In this document: piece after piece, positions 63,964 through 64,000 of the stretch
Layout of the letters: each line of letters opens with the position of its first letter
Numbering within the stretch: position 1 is the first letter of the stretch
Assembly (NCBI RefSeq): GCF_026013645.1
Contig: NZ_CP110224.1
Coordinates: 2,542,001 to 2,606,000 of the forward strand
Length of the DNA stretch: 64,000 nucleotides
Source of the DNA: Virgibacillus natechei
Lineage (GTDB): Bacteria > Bacillota > Bacilli > Bacillales > Amphibacillaceae
Direction: 5' to 3'
Notes under the pieces: generated by a model
Told to the model about the DNA's origin: nothing
Databases searched by the model: none
What the model saw: the letters and a program-made list of their open reading frames with translations, nothing else
Position numbers and translations under genes: made by a program

Positions 63964-64000
63964 GCTCAGAAGGCGTCACCCCCTATTCCTCCGAAAACAG

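Overview
The window is chromosomal DNA of a low-GC, endospore-former-type Firmicute. Its gene order follows the Bacillus subtilis degSU-comF-flagellar-hpf-secA-prfB-cccB-ftsEX-ctpB-minJ region. Very acidic proteins, many TTG starts, and GC-rich dispersed repeats of the kind I associate with halotolerant Bacillaceae suggest a relative of Virgibacillus or Oceanobacillus; this placement is inference.

Layout. 1-5.3 kb: a 5'-truncated phosphodiesterase, a mosaic repeat, two lipid-kinase paralogs and a decayed endonuclease gene. 5.4-6.9 kb: a copper nitrite reductase lipoprotein gene with an Fnr-type operator centred about -41.5. 6.9-20.4 kb (minus strand): minJ, ctpB, an M23 hydrolase, ftsX, ftsE, cccB, prfB (programmed frameshift), secA, a TnpB element, and hpf with a sigma-B-like promoter. 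20.6-25.2 kb: an inserted MMPL exporter module with a divergent TetR-type regulator. 25.5-39.0 kb (minus): fliT, fliS, fliD, flaG, csrA, fliW, yviE, flgL, flgK, flgN, flgM, yvyF, comFC, comFA, degV, degU, degS. The flagellin gene hag, expected between csrA and flaG, is absent, and flaG looks frameshifted. 39.1-41.8 kb: yvyE and nagBA.

42.7-48.2 kb is the most interesting part. It is a compact biofilm-matrix locus with sinI-sinR, two TasA/CalY-type fibre proteins, a TapA-like protein, a SipW-type signal peptidase, a TasA-like protein ending in an LPDTA sortase signal, and a divergent class D sortase. The leader of sinI folds as a cyclic-di-GMP-I riboswitch, and three GTTCTTT SinR-type boxes lie between the fibre operon and the sortase. 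Together they suggest a c-di-GMP-controlled switch over a matrix fibre that may be covalently wall-anchored. An LCP protein and a class B penicillin-binding protein follow.

51.6-64 kb holds two IDEAL-domain paralogs, a two-fold-repeat P-loop protein, aldehyde dehydrogenase with DUF779, a YdjO-like protein, a LysR/YeiH pair, a HAD phosphatase, a DUF1648 protein, two MFS transporters, and at the right edge a type I toxin-antitoxin-like locus (29-residue holin-like toxin plus antisense RNA).

At least four families of dispersed repeats (called R1-R4 here) sit between genes. Two share a module of small hairpins with AGGAC loops whose stems vary in a compensatory way. No rRNA, tRNA or CRISPR array was seen.
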